Made by a program: the position numbers and the translations under genes
Source of the DNA: Flavobacteriaceae bacterium
GTDB lineage: Bacteria; Bacteroidota; Bacteroidia; Flavobacteriales; Flavobacteriaceae
Assembly: GCA_013215105.1 (NCBI GenBank)
Contig: JABSPL010000062.1
Coordinates: 1-49,589 of the forward strand
Direction of reading: 5' to 3'
Length of the DNA: 49,589 nucleotides
The notes under the pieces: model-generated
Database searches by the model: none
What the model was told of the DNA's origin: nothing
Seen by the model: the letters and a program-made list of their open reading frames with translations, nothing else
In this document: positions 9,066 to 18,793 of the stretch, piece by piece
Layout of the letters: the number at the start of each line of letters is the position of its first letter
Position numbering within the stretch: position 1 is the stretch's first letter

Positions 9066-12053
9066 ATGAAACAATTTATTCTATTATGTAGTCTTTTCGT
9101 AAGTACTATATTTTATTCCCAAACAACCATTTCGGGGAAAGTAACAGATATAAACGGAGAACCTCTAATGGGGGTTAACGTATTATCAGAAAGCCTTGTA
9201 CATGGAACTACTACCGATGTGAATGGTAAATACACATTAGTTATAAACGTAACAGTACCCTTTAAAGTAGAGTTTTCTTATGTAGGTTTTAAAACCAAAA
9301 CAGTAGAGGTAACTACTAATAATAGTAACTTAAATATCACTTTAGAAGAAGAATCTAGCTATTTGGACGAAATAGTAGTCTCTGCTTCTAGAACTCCTGA
9401 AAGAATAATGGAGTCGCCAGTTACTGTAGAGCGTATGGATGCTATGGCAGTGCGTAACACTCCTTCAGCTTCTTTCTACGACGGACTAGAAAACCTAAAA
9501 GGTATAGACATGAACTCTAACGGACTTACATTTAAGTCGGTTAATACTCGTGGTTTTGCTGCTTTTTCTAATACTCGTTTTGTACAGTTAGTCGATGGTA
9601 TGGATAACTCTTCACCAGCTCTTAACTTTGTACTTGGTAACCTATTAGGTGCTTCAGAGCTAGATATAGAAAGTGTAGAATTACTTCCTGGTGCTTCTTC
9701 GGCTCTTTATGGTGCTAATGCTTTTAACGGTATACTATTTATGAATACCAAAAACCCTTTCGATAGCGAAGGTGTTTCTGCTTATGTAAAAAGTGGTGTT
9801 ACTAGCCAAAACGCTGGTGGTACTAACGTATATACAGAAACTTCTGCTAGAGTAGCTCGTAAGTTTAGCCATAAATTCGCTGCTAAAGCTTCTTTTACCT
9901 TTACTAATGGTACTGACTATATAGCCGAAGATTATGATCAATACACCGTAAATGCAGCGGGTAAAGCTAATGATATAGTGAAATTTGAAAATAGAGGATT
10001 AGCTCATGATGGGCTTAATATATATGGTGATGAGGTAGCTACTAATATAAAAGCAGTTGCTTTAGGGATGGAAAGTACTCTTAAAGATAAAGATGTACCT
10101 GGAGTATATCTTCTACCTACAGGAGCCTCAGCTTATGTTCCTGATGTTGTAGTAGGTATGCCAGGTTATAAAGAAAGGGATTTGACTGATTATAAAATCA
10201 AGAATTTTAAGATGAGTACTTCTTTTAATTACCGTCCTATGGGTAACGAAGACTTAGAGATAATATACAACTTCAAATATGGTCAAGGAAATACTATATA
10301 CCAAGGAGCTAACAGATATAACTTAGAGAACTTTATGATGCAACAGCATAAATTAGAGTTTAAAGGTAAAAAATTCTTTGCTCGTTTTTATGCTACTATC
10401 GAAGATGCTAACGAATCTTACGATATGAAGTTTACTGGTGTTAATATGTCCTTAAAGCAAAAAAATACTTGGTTTGGTACTTATGTAGGTGCTTTTGTAG
10501 CAACAGGAGGAACAGCAACTCATGCACAAGCTAAAGCTGCTGCTGATGCTACCTTGGCTCTACCAGGAACAGCTGCTTTTGACACTATGTTTCAAGCTAC
10601 TAAAAGTGATCCAAACTTAAGTACGGGTTCTTTGTTTACAGATAAGTCTAGAATATATCACTCAGATGTTAACTATAACTTCGGAGATGTACAAGTAGGA
10701 GGTTCTTATAGAATGTATGAATTGAATTCTAATGGAACTATATTTACTGACTATGATGGAGCTATTACTTATGGAGAATACGGTATATATACTCAATACC
10801 AAAAGAAACTGATGGACGATAGACTTAAACTAACAACTTCTATACGTTACGACAAGGCTCAAAACTTTGATGGTAATTTCTCTCCAAGATTTTCACTAGC
10901 TTATGCTATGGGAGAGGACAAAAACCATAATATAAGAGCATCTATACAATCAGGATTTAGAAACCCTACTACTCAAGATCAATATATAGGTTTAGATGTA
11001 GGGCAAGCTTTATTAATAGGTTCTGCTCCTGATAATATTGATAGATATACTAAAGAAGGTGTTGGTATAAGTCTTCTGGGGTATAGTTTATCTGCTGGAT
11101 CTGGAGGAGGTGCTTATATTGATACTGACCCTGATTCTAGTACTGTAGGAGAAGCTTTTATTGATGTAAATGGCTCTATGGCTTATAATAATTCTTACAC
11201 GTATAGTTCTATAGATGCATTTTCCAAATTAGCTGGAGAAGGAGGTGCAATGTTAGCTGTAGGTAATATGGCAGGATTAGCTAAGTTTCAAGAAGCTGAA
11301 GCTGCCTTGGAAAAAGCAAACGTAGGTTATGTACAGCCAGAGAAAGTGACTGCTTTTGAAATAGGATATAGAGGTAAGATTAATAAAATAAGTCTTGATG
11401 TGAATGTTTATTATAGTAAATACGAAAACTTCATTAACACTTCTACTGTAATAGCTCCTCTACATGGAAAAGTTGGTGAGGTAGGAACTGGAGATTATAG
11501 CTTTATACTTGACCCAACAAATAAAACTCCTTCTTCACCTTTAGCTGGAGCAGGTGCTGTCACTAGTAAAGGAGCAGCTATACTAACTGGAGACTACCAA
11601 GCATTCCAAGTATACACAAACTCTAAGGTTGATATTTCTTCATACGGAGCTACTTTAGGGCTTAATACTAAGGTAAAAGGTTTCGATATAGGTTTTAACT
11701 ATACTTATGCTAAGTTCGATTTCGATCAGGCAGCAGACCCTGACTTTGAGGCGGCGTTTAATACTCCAGAGCACAAGGTTAAGTTTAATATAGGTAAAAC
11801 ATCGATTGTTAAAAACTTAGACTTTAACGTAAATGTACGTTGGAACGACGAGTACCTTTGGGAGTCTTCTATAGCAGATGCTATAATAGTTGCTAATACT
11901 GTTGTAGATGCACAGATTAGCTATCATCTAAAAAGTCTTAAGTCGGTACTTAAGATAGGAGCTACCAATATAGGTGGTAACGAATATCGTTCGGCACCAG
12001 CTACAGCATTTATAGGACAACAATACTATGCAGGTTTAACTTTGAACTTGTAA
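9066..12053 (+). CDS. TonB-dependent receptor with CarboxypepD_reg-like domain
   Basis: Outer-membrane receptor of 995 residues that uses TonB-transmitted energy to import a ligand. A signal peptide (1-18) precedes a carboxypeptidase-regulatory-like beta domain (about 20-96, GKVTDINGEPLMGVNV). The plug follows at about 105-230, with SVNTRGFAAF and the stretch LPGASSALYGANAFNGILF. The rest is a 22-strand barrel that ends in an aromatic/hydrophobic C-terminus (YYAGLTLNL). No SusD-like partner gene lies next to it, so polysaccharide uptake is not implied; the substrate could be a metal chelate, vitamin or peptide. The barrel includes long Ala/Gly-rich extracellular loops around residues 470-520 and 690-750. 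Confidence 0.92.
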   Translation: MKQFILLCSLFVSTIFYSQTTISGKVTDINGEPLMGVNVLSESLVHGTTTDVNGKYTLVINVTVPFKVEFSYVGFKTKTVEVTTNNSNLNITLEEESSYLDEIVVSASRTPERIMESPVTVERMDAMAVRNTPSASFYDGLENLKGIDMNSNGLTFKSVNTRGFAAFSNTRFVQLVDGMDNSSPALNFVLGNLLGASELDIESVELLPGASSALYGANAFNGILFMNTKNPFDSEGVSAYVKSGVTSQNAGGTNVYTETSARVARKFSHKFAAKASFTFTNGTDYIAEDYDQYTVNAAGKANDIVKFENRGLAHDGLNIYGDEVATNIKAVALGMESTLKDKDVPGVYLLPTGASAYVPDVVVGMPGYKERDLTDYKIKNFKMSTSFNYRPMGNEDLEIIYNFKYGQGNTIYQGANRYNLENFMMQQHKLEFKGKKFFARFYATIEDANESYDMKFTGVNMSLKQKNTWFGTYVGAFVATGGTATHAQAKAAADATLALPGTAAFDTMFQATKSDPNLSTGSLFTDKSRIYHSDVNYNFGDVQVGGSYRMYELNSNGTIFTDYDGAITYGEYGIYTQYQKKLMDDRLKLTTSIRYDKAQNFDGNFSPRFSLAYAMGEDKNHNIRASIQSGFRNPTTQDQYIGLDVGQALLIGSAPDNIDRYTKEGVGISLLGYSLSAGSGGGAYIDTDPDSSTVGEAFIDVNGSMAYNNSYTYSSIDAFSKLAGEGGAMLAVGNMAGLAKFQEAEAALEKANVGYVQPEKVTAFEIGYRGKINKISLDVNVYYSKYENFINTSTVIAPLHGKVGEVGTGDYSFILDPTNKTPSSPLAGAGAVTSKGAAILTGDYQAFQVYTNSKVDISSYGATLGLNTKVKGFDIGFNYTYAKFDFDQAADPDFEAAFNTPEHKVKFNIGKTSIVKNLDFNVNVRWNDEYLWESSIADAIIVANTVVDAQISYHLKSLKSVLKIGATNIGGNEYRSAPATAFIGQQYYAGLTLNL

Positions 12054-12077
12054 AAAAAATAATTTATTTTTAGTTAG

Positions 12078-12108
12078 AAAAAGGCTTACCGTTGTGGTAA
12101 GCCTTTTT
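12078..12108 (+). terminator. Intrinsic terminator of the first TonB receptor gene
   Basis: A 13-bp stem (12078-12090 and 12096-12108) with loop GTTGT is followed by a T tract, 24 nt after the receptor stop codon. Confidence 0.85.
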
Positions 12109-12157
12109 TTTATGCACCTAGTTGAGTACTACACTTCAACCTCTACATATCTGAACC

Positions 12158-13264
12158 TTACAGAAACACTATCTGGTAATTAACATTCCTTCCTTGTCCT
12201 GTAGACTTGAATATTCCCATTTCGTTTAGCTTTTGTAAGTCTCTTGTGGCGGTCGAGTTGGATATTTTATTTATTCTCATGTATTTTTTGGTAGTCATTC
12301 CTCCTTCAAATATAACTAAGCCATTATCTAGTATTTTGTTTATGCCTTTTAGTTGTCTTAGGTTCAGTTTATCTTTGTAATAGTCAAATAATCTGGTTTT
12401 TTGAAGAGTAAAGTTTATTAATTCTTCAGAATTATCCAGAGCCTTTATTATTATATTAGTAAAATAAACAATCCAATCTGTTATATCGTTACTTCTCTGA
12501 GCTATCTTCAGAGCTTTGTAATATTGTTTTCTTTCTTTTTCGATACTATCCGATAAACTTATAAGTATAGGGAAGCCGATGGTTTGCAATAATGCTTTTT
12601 CGGCTATAGATCTTCCTATACGTCCATTTACGTCCTCTAAAGGATGTATAGACTCGAAGTACAGATGAGCAATAGCACAGCGTATAGTAGGGTGTTTTAT
12701 TTCCTTTTCTTTTCCGGGGGCTGTTTGGTTAAACCATTCTATAAAACATTTCATTTCGGCAGGAACTCTAGCCGAAGGAGGAGTTTCAAAGTGTATAGTT
12801 TCTTTACCATAGCTACCTGATACTATTTTCATAGGTTCAGAGTGAAAACGCCATTTTCCTATAGTAAGGTTTTGTTTTTTCGAGAAGATAATTTTATGCC
12901 AATCCAAAATAATACTTTCGGTCAATGGCTTTTTATAATTGCTTCTTACTTCGGTAATCATCTTTGCGATACCTTTAGCATGTAGGTCTTTGGTTGGTTT
13001 GTCGTTATTACTTATTCCTAAGTTGTTTTTTATCGAAGACATTATATCTTCTCTACTCAAATACTCACCTTCTATTTCCGATGTTTTGATGGCTTCCAAA
13101 ACTAATAGATCTACTAAAACATTCTGATTATGTTCCTCGGGTAAAACGTTTTTAAAGGCTTTGTTAATACCTATTTTTTCAGCAAAAACATACAAATATT
13201 CTTCTATATCACTTTTGTTGTAAGTAAAGTTTTTCCAGTCCGATTGTTGCCAATTGTATGTCAT
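12158..13264 (-). CDS. Fic family protein with N-terminal DUF4172-like and C-terminal winged-helix regions
   Basis: Protein of 368 residues. Fic enzymes usually transfer AMP or another nucleotide onto a target protein. The Fic core is HPLEDVNGRIGR (207-218), close to HxFx(D/E)GNGRxxR but with Leu for Phe and Val for the first Gly. The motif T61-S-E-I-E65-G66 fits the (S/T)xxxE(G/N) auto-inhibitory helix, here located N-terminal to the Fic core (class II arrangement). The N-terminal 40 residues (YNWQQSDWKNF) resemble DUF4172. Residues about 305-365 look like a winged helix (STATRDLQKLNEMGIF), so DNA binding is possible. No toxin-antitoxin partner is adjacent. It lies opposite to the two TonB receptor genes that flank it. 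Confidence 0.88.
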   Translation of the reverse strand: MTYNWQQSDWKNFTYNKSDIEEYLYVFAEKIGINKAFKNVLPEEHNQNVLVDLLVLEAIKTSEIEGEYLSREDIMSSIKNNLGISNNDKPTKDLHAKGIAKMITEVRSNYKKPLTESIILDWHKIIFSKKQNLTIGKWRFHSEPMKIVSGSYGKETIHFETPPSARVPAEMKCFIEWFNQTAPGKEKEIKHPTIRCAIAHLYFESIHPLEDVNGRIGRSIAEKALLQTIGFPILISLSDSIEKERKQYYKALKIAQRSNDITDWIVYFTNIIIKALDNSEELINFTLQKTRLFDYYKDKLNLRQLKGINKILDNGLVIFEGGMTTKKYMRINKISNSTATRDLQKLNEMGIFKSTGQGRNVNYQIVFL

Positions 13265-13582
13265 GAGCCGATTAATGTTTTTATTCAGCTCAAATTATTT
13301 TTGACTATATAAATTCACCGAAAATAATATCAAAAATACCTTAACAGCAATTCCTAAGAATGTTATGTTAAAAATAAACAAAGCAATAGACTAATTAATC
13401 TTTTAAGGTTAACAATCAGGTAACATTAAATTAACAATAGACTAGTTGGTTTTTGATTGCCAAGATATTATACATTAGACTTATCTGGTGTTAGTCTTGC
13501 TATTGTTAATCTATATTGTGATTTTATGTCTGTTTTTTCCATGAAATTTGCCTCATAAATAAATCTAACGTAAAAACACAAA
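13265..13582. other. Intergenic region between fic and the second TonB receptor gene
   Basis: 318 bp, AT-rich, divergent promoter region. A possible -33 TTTG (13452-13455) and a -7-like TACATTAG (13471-13478, one mismatch) are separated by only 15 nt, shorter than usual. The word TTAACAAT recurs near 13409 and 13431. I see no RNA gene or coding frame. Confidence 0.4.
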
Positions 13583-16297
13583 ATGAGATCATTTAAACAT
13601 TTACTATTATTAGTATTGTTCGTATCAACGACAGCTATTTTTGCACAGTCCAAACTTACTGGTACTATAGTTGACCAATCAGGAGTTCCTGTAACTGGTG
13701 CTAACGTGATAATAAAATCACAAAACAAAGGGACTAATACCGACTTTGACGGTAATTTTAGCGTAAACGTAGAAGCTGGTAGCGGAGTATTAGAGATAAT
13801 CTTTATGGGTTATACTACTTTAAAACTTAACTACACTGTAGCTGACGGAGCAACTAAAAATTTCGGAACTATAACTCTACAAGAAGATGCTAACGCACTT
13901 GACGAGATAGTTATTTCGGGAATAATCGATTTGGCTAAGGACAGAAAAACTCCTGTAGCAGTTTCGACTATAAGAATAGACGAGATACAAGCTAAACTAG
14001 GTTCTCTGGAATTCCCTGAACTACTTAAAAGCACTCCTTCGGTTTATGTAACTAAGCAAGGTGGTGGTTTTGGAGATGCTCGTATCAACATACGTGGTTT
14101 CTCTCAAGAAAACGTAGCTGTTATGATAAACGGTATGCCTGTAAACGATATGGAAAGTGGAGCTGTATATTGGTCTAACTGGTCAGGATTATCTGACGTT
14201 ACTTCGGCTATGCAAGTACAACGTGGATTAGGTTCTTCTAAACTAGCTATTTCATCGGTTGGTGGTACTATAAATGTGGTTTTAAAATCATCAGACAAAA
14301 AAGAAGGAGGATCTGTTTCTGTAGGTATGGGGAACGATATGTATATGAAAACTCTTGCATCATATAATACAGGTCTTATGGATTCTGGTTTCTCTACTTC
14401 AGTACTTATGAGTCGTACTTCAGGTGATGGTTACGCACAAGGTACAGCCTTTACAGGGTATTCTTATTTTATAGGTATGGGATATAAAGCTAGTGAAAAG
14501 CATGATTTCCAATTTATTTTAACTGGAGCTCCTCAAGAGCATGCAAGGAGAGCTTATACTACATCTATAGATAAATACTTGAAATACGGTACTAAATACA
14601 ATGAAAACTATGGTACTCTAAAAGGAAAAGATTTTAACTGGGGTAATAATAATTATCACAAACCAGTAGCTTCTTTGAATTGGGAATGGAAAATAAATGA
14701 TACATCTAAATTATCTACAATAGTCTATGCTTCTTACGGACGTGGAGGTGGAACAAGTGGTAATGGTAAGATTAATGGAAAAAAATCATATAAAGACTTC
14801 TTCAAAAACCCAGATACAGGTAATATAGATTTTGATAAAATATATGCTTATAACTCAGGAGAACCAGTTACTTTCTATGATGGAGACACCGATGTTCACA
14901 CTGCTACACCTAATGCAGACGGTAAATATATAAGTGGGTCTAGTGAAGGAATAATTTTATATAATTCAATAAACTCACATAACTGGATAGGGTCTGTTAT
15001 AAACTTCAACGAAAAAATAAACGAAAACCTTACTTTAGATTTAGGTATAGATTTACGTGATTACACTGGTATTCACTATAAGGAAGTTGCAAATCTTTTG
15101 GGATCTGATGGATATTCTGACGGAACAGATTTGAATAATCCTAATACTATAAATATAGTAGAGCATGATTATGATTTGGCATCTACTTTAAATGTATTCA
15201 AAAGTATAACCGAAGGAGATAAAATAAGACATAATTATGAAGGTAAAGTTAAGTGGTCTGGATTGTTTGCTCAACTAGAATATTCTAAAGAAGATGTTTC
15301 AGTGTTTGTACAGGCAGCAGTTTCTTCTCAAACTTTCCAAAGAATAGATAAAATGAGATATCTTAACTCTGATCCTAATAGAAAAAGCAAGAAAGAAACT
15401 ATCGTTGGAGGTAATGTGAAAGGGGGAATAAACTATAATATAGATGAGCAACATAATATTTTTGCTAATGCAGGTTACTACTCTAAACAACCTAATTTCT
15501 TTGCAATATTTACAGAATCTAAATATGGAACTAACGGTAATACTATAAACGAAGATTATAAGAATGAACAAATAACAGGAATAGAACTTGGTTATGGTTT
15601 CCGTTCTTCTAATTTTTCGGCTAATGTAAATATATATAGAACTACTTGGAATGATATATTTAAAAGAAATAGAGATGCTGTAACTCAAGATGATATAACT
15701 TTAAGTGGATTAAAAGAAATACATCAAGGAGTTGAGGTAGATTTTACTTATAAAATATTAGATAACCTGAGTGTAGTAGGAGTACTTTCTATAGGTGATT
15801 GGTTCTATGAAGGGAATCCTGTAGGTAAAGCATATGAGGAAAACACAGGAGTGTTACTTAATGAGCAAGTACTATATATGGATGACGTTAAAGTAGGTGA
15901 TTCTGCTCAATTAACTTCAAGATTAGGATTAAATTACGAAGCTATTGAAGGATTGAATTTTGATGTTTCTTGGGATTATGTAGATAAGTTATATGCTAAA
16001 TTAAATATAAGTAATTTTTCTTCTGAAGACCATAAGGGATCTTTGAAATTACCATCTTATAATTTGATGGATGCAGGTGTTTCTTATAAATGGAATCTTA
16101 AGGCAGGTAAATCGCTTAACTTTAGGTTAAATATAAATAACTTATTTGACGAAGTTTATATTTCAGAATCTACATCTAATACATTTGATGGAGATTATGG
16201 TTCTACAGGAGTTAAATACAAAGGAATAGACACAGGTAACAAAGTATTCTTCGGTTTCGGAAGAACTTGGAATACATCAGTTAGATTTAACTTCTAG
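13583..16297 (+). CDS. TonB-dependent receptor with CarboxypepD_reg-like domain
   Basis: Outer-membrane receptor of 904 residues. The signal peptide ends near residue 22 (TTAIFAQ). A carboxypeptidase-regulatory-like domain (about 25-105) contains GTIVDQSGVPVTGANVIIKS, and a linker ends in LDEIVISG. The plug (about 120-235) includes INIRGFSQENVAVMINGMPV, VYWSNWSGLSDV and SSVGGTINVV, which are typical of Bacteroidota receptors. The barrel ends in WNTSVRFNF. There is no SusD homologue beside it. It differs strongly from the receptor at 9066 outside the shared architecture, so the pair is not a recent duplication. The ligand is unknown. Confidence 0.92.
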   Translation: MRSFKHLLLLVLFVSTTAIFAQSKLTGTIVDQSGVPVTGANVIIKSQNKGTNTDFDGNFSVNVEAGSGVLEIIFMGYTTLKLNYTVADGATKNFGTITLQEDANALDEIVISGIIDLAKDRKTPVAVSTIRIDEIQAKLGSLEFPELLKSTPSVYVTKQGGGFGDARINIRGFSQENVAVMINGMPVNDMESGAVYWSNWSGLSDVTSAMQVQRGLGSSKLAISSVGGTINVVLKSSDKKEGGSVSVGMGNDMYMKTLASYNTGLMDSGFSTSVLMSRTSGDGYAQGTAFTGYSYFIGMGYKASEKHDFQFILTGAPQEHARRAYTTSIDKYLKYGTKYNENYGTLKGKDFNWGNNNYHKPVASLNWEWKINDTSKLSTIVYASYGRGGGTSGNGKINGKKSYKDFFKNPDTGNIDFDKIYAYNSGEPVTFYDGDTDVHTATPNADGKYISGSSEGIILYNSINSHNWIGSVINFNEKINENLTLDLGIDLRDYTGIHYKEVANLLGSDGYSDGTDLNNPNTINIVEHDYDLASTLNVFKSITEGDKIRHNYEGKVKWSGLFAQLEYSKEDVSVFVQAAVSSQTFQRIDKMRYLNSDPNRKSKKETIVGGNVKGGINYNIDEQHNIFANAGYYSKQPNFFAIFTESKYGTNGNTINEDYKNEQITGIELGYGFRSSNFSANVNIYRTTWNDIFKRNRDAVTQDDITLSGLKEIHQGVEVDFTYKILDNLSVVGVLSIGDWFYEGNPVGKAYEENTGVLLNEQVLYMDDVKVGDSAQLTSRLGLNYEAIEGLNFDVSWDYVDKLYAKLNISNFSSEDHKGSLKLPSYNLMDAGVSYKWNLKAGKSLNFRLNINNLFDEVYISESTSNTFDGDYGSTGVKYKGIDTGNKVFFGFGRTWNTSVRFNF

Positions 16298-16328
16298 TAA
16301 GAAGTAAAAACAAAACAAACAATAAACC

Positions 16329-16365
16329 AAAAAGCTAGTAAAGTATAATACTTTACTAGCTTTTT
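16329..16365. terminator. Bidirectional intrinsic terminator
   Basis: A perfect 17-bp stem (16329-16345 and 16349-16365) with a 3-nt loop, A-rich on one side and T-rich on the other. It separates the convergent TonB receptor and flavoprotein genes. Confidence 0.85.
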
Positions 16366-16393
16366 GCTGTTTATATAAATAGCTAATAGTAAC

Positions 16394-17344
16394 CTACAAA
16401 TCCATCATAGTTGTTTTGGCTTGGTTATACTCGCTTACTATTTCTTGCATAATATCTTTTACCGACATTACGCTGTCTATAAGCCCTGCTACTTGACCTA
16501 TTTCTAGTTCTCCTTCGGTCATATCGCCTAGGAACATTCCTTTTTTGGCTCTTCCTCTGCCTAACAGGTCTTTTAGTTGTTGTGCTGAGGCATTGTTGCT
16601 ATAAAGTTCTTCTATCTGTTTATAAAATGCGTTTCTCATCATCCTAACAGGGGCAAGTTCTTTAATGGTAAGCACGGTGTCTCCTTCGGTAGAGTTAAGT
16701 ATATAGTCTTTGAAGTTTATATGAGCCGAGGACTCTTTACTCATCACAAATCGGCTTCCTATCTGCACACCATCGGCACCTAATGCCATAGCAGCAAGCA
16801 TAGACCTACCAGTAGCGATACCTCCTGCGGCAAGCACAGGTATATCCAAAGCCTTTTTGACCATAGGAATAAGAGTCATAGTGGTCGATTCTTCTCTACC
16901 GTTATGCCCACCAGCTTCGAAACCTTCGGCAACCACGGCATCAACACCTGCAGCTTGTGCTTTTAGGGCAAACTTAACGCTACTCACTACATGTACTACT
17001 TTTATGCCTACTGCCTGAAGCTTGGCTGTCCATAGGTTTGGGCTACCTGCCGAAGTGAATACTACAGCTACTTTATGTTCCATTATTATAGCCATAAGTT
17101 CGTCTATATCGGGGTACATCAGTGGTATGTTAACTCCAAAAGGTTTGTCGGTAGCTTTTTTACACTTTATTATATGCTCGGCTAGTACTTTCGGGTACAT
17201 CGATCCTGCTCCTAATACTCCTAGCCCTCCGTTTTCGGACACTTGGCTTACTAGTTTGTTACCACTTACCCATACCATTCCTCCTTGTATTATAGGATAT
17301 TTTATGCCGAATAGTTTTATTATCGAATTCATACTGTATTTCAA
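16394..17344 (-). CDS. FMN-dependent flavoprotein, nitronate monooxygenase / FabK family
   Basis: Protein of 316 residues with a TIM-barrel fold that binds FMN. Landmarks are YPIIQGGMVWVSG (16-28), GGLGVLGAGSM (39-49), KPFGVNI (67-73), GFEAGGHNG (141-149), LAAGGIATG (171-179) and GADGVQIGSRFV. The AGGHNG segment and overall layout closely resemble FabK, the NADH enoyl-ACP reductase, as well as nitronate monooxygenases, and sequence alone does not separate the two. No fatty-acid synthesis gene is immediately adjacent, although accA lies in the next cluster. ATG at 17344 is used; a second ATG four codons later is equally possible. Confidence 0.85.
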   Translation of the reverse strand: MKYSMNSIIKLFGIKYPIIQGGMVWVSGNKLVSQVSENGGLGVLGAGSMYPKVLAEHIIKCKKATDKPFGVNIPLMYPDIDELMAIIMEHKVAVVFTSAGSPNLWTAKLQAVGIKVVHVVSSVKFALKAQAAGVDAVVAEGFEAGGHNGREESTTMTLIPMVKKALDIPVLAAGGIATGRSMLAAMALGADGVQIGSRFVMSKESSAHINFKDYILNSTEGDTVLTIKELAPVRMMRNAFYKQIEELYSNNASAQQLKDLLGRGRAKKGMFLGDMTEGELEIGQVAGLIDSVMSVKDIMQEIVSEYNQAKTTMMDL

Positions 17345-17390
17345 TTTTATGATTAAAAAATAGTGGTTCTATTTTGTATTATTAATTAAT

Positions 17391-17548
17391 ACCAGTTGAA
17401 TCTCCATCTGTCATATGTAAATAGTTTCTTTTCTCCTTTATCTGCGTTAAAAAACAGAACCATAGCCATGCTATGCTTAAATTTTTTGCCTTGCTAAAGA
17501 AAAAAATAATTCTATTTCTTTTATGACATTTAGAAATACAATTGGTAT
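17391..17548. repeat. Palindromic MITE-like element with ATACCA...TTGGTAT ends
   Basis: 158 bp bounded by ATACCAGTTG (17391-17400) and CAATTGGTAT (17539-17548). The outer roughly 40 bp of each end are imperfect inverted repeats, including TGTCATA near both ends. It carries no coding frame. The right half closely matches the 65-bp element at 40181-40245, so it is a dispersed family. It occupies part of the 445-bp gene-free stretch 17345-17789. Confidence 0.6.
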
Positions 17549-17691
17549 AAGATGAGTGTAAATATATTCAAAAAAGTCTTTTGTTTACTTTTTTCTATCC
17601 TATAAAAATAAAAGATTTGTTTTTGGTTGCTAAACAGTCACCAGCGAGAGATTACTTCGTGCCTCGTAAGGCAACCCCTACACCTGCAAGT

Positions 17692-17729
17692 CACCCCCTA
17701 CTCGTCATTGCACCCCCTACTCGTCATTG
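17692..17729. repeat. Two perfect tandem copies of a 19-bp unit
   Basis: CACCCCCTACTCGTCATTG occurs at 17692-17710 and again at 17711-17729. The GC content is visibly higher than in the surroundings. It lies just downstream of accA, before the accA terminator remnants end. No function is evident. Confidence 0.7.
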
Positions 17730-17739
17730 CGGCAACCAA

Positions 17740-17770
17740 AAAAAGCCGATATAAATTATATCGGCTTTTT
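17740..17770 (-). terminator. Intrinsic terminator of the tgt-accA cluster
   Basis: A 14-bp stem (17740-17753 and 17757-17770) around the core GCCGATATA is followed on the minus strand by T residues, 19 nt after the accA stop codon. Confidence 0.8.
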
Positions 17771-17789
17771 CAGTAATTGTATTATGTTT

Positions 17790-18746
17790 TTATTTTTCAG
17801 AAAACTCTCCCATATTCTCATATTTCGCCATACGTTGTTCTATCATGGTGTCTATGTCTAGTTTTTTTAGTTCAGCTAAAGTATCTATAATAGTTTTTCT
17901 TACGTTATCGAAAGTTTCTTTTCTGTCGGAATGTGCTCCACCAGCAGGTTCTCTTATAACGCCATCTATAAGTCCTTGAGCTGTCATATCGCTAGAAGTA
18001 AGCTTTAGAGCCGAGGCTGCTTGTATCTTATAATCCCAACTTTTCCAAAGTATAGAAGAACAATTTTCAGGAGAAATAACCGAAAACCAAGAGTTTTCCA
18101 TCATAAGAACCCTATCACCTACACCTATACCTAAGGCTCCACCCGAAGCACCTTCACCAATTATTATATTTATAATAGGCACTCTAAGAGTAGTCATCTC
18201 GAATATATTACGAGCTATAGCTTCACCTTGTCCTCTTTCCTCAGCATCTAACCCTGGGTTAGCACCTGGAGTGTCTATAAGAGCTATTACAGGGATATCG
18301 AACTTTTCTGCCATACGCATAAGTCTAAGAGCCTTTCTGTATCCCTCTGGGTTAGCCATTCCGAAGTTACGGTACTGTCTGGTCTTGGTATTATAACCTT
18401 TTTGTTGACCTATAAACATATAACTTTGGTCGCCTATTTTACCTAGTCCACCTATCATTGCTTTGTCGTCTTTTACAGTTCTGTCACCGTGAAGTTCCAT
18501 AAAAGTATCGCCTGCTAATGCGTTAATATAGTCTAAAGTATAAGGACGATTAGGATGTCTTGACAATTGCACTCTCTGCCAAGGCGTTAAGTTGCTATAT
18601 ATATCTTTCTTTAGTTTTTCTATTTTTTTGATGATTCCCTGGCTAGTTGCTGTTACGTCAACATCGCTTTTCTCACCTATTATTATACACTCTGCTAGTT
18701 GTTCTTCTAGGTTCTTAATAGGTAATTCAAAATCTAAATACTCCAT
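17790..18746 (-). CDS. accA: Acetyl-CoA carboxylase carboxyltransferase subunit alpha
   Basis: Cytosolic subunit that, with AccD, transfers the carboxyl group from biotin to acetyl-CoA to make malonyl-CoA for fatty acids. The 318 residues equal the usual length. Typical blocks are [14 protein letters not shown], the [15 protein letters not shown] stretch, [20 protein letters not shown] and [18 protein letters not shown], the last lining the CoA site. It is last in the minus-strand cluster tgt-permease-EamA-accA. A -7 box TATATTTG (18772-18779) upstream suggests it also has its own promoter. No accD is present in the window. Confidence 0.97.
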   Translation of the reverse strand: MEYLDFELPIKNLEEQLAECIIIGEKSDVDVTATSQGIIKKIEKLKKDIYSNLTPWQRVQLSRHPNRPYTLDYINALAGDTFMELHGDRTVKDDKAMIGGLGKIGDQSYMFIGQQKGYNTKTRQYRNFGMANPEGYRKALRLMRMAEKFDIPVIALIDTPGANPGLDAEERGQGEAIARNIFEMTTLRVPIINIIIGEGASGGALGIGVGDRVLMMENSWFSVISPENCSSILWKSWDYKIQAASALKLTSSDMTAQGLIDGVIREPAGGAHSDRKETFDNVRKTIIDTLAELKKLDIDTMIEQRMAKYENMGEFSEK

Positions 18747-18793
18747 GTTTAATATTTTTACAGATAAGTCACAAATATAATAAATACTCTTAT

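Noticed and set aside
15299-15688. Minus-strand open frame within the TonB receptor gene
   Set aside because: The plus-strand receptor is continuous and recognisable here; the antisense frame is a shadow with no similarity or start context.
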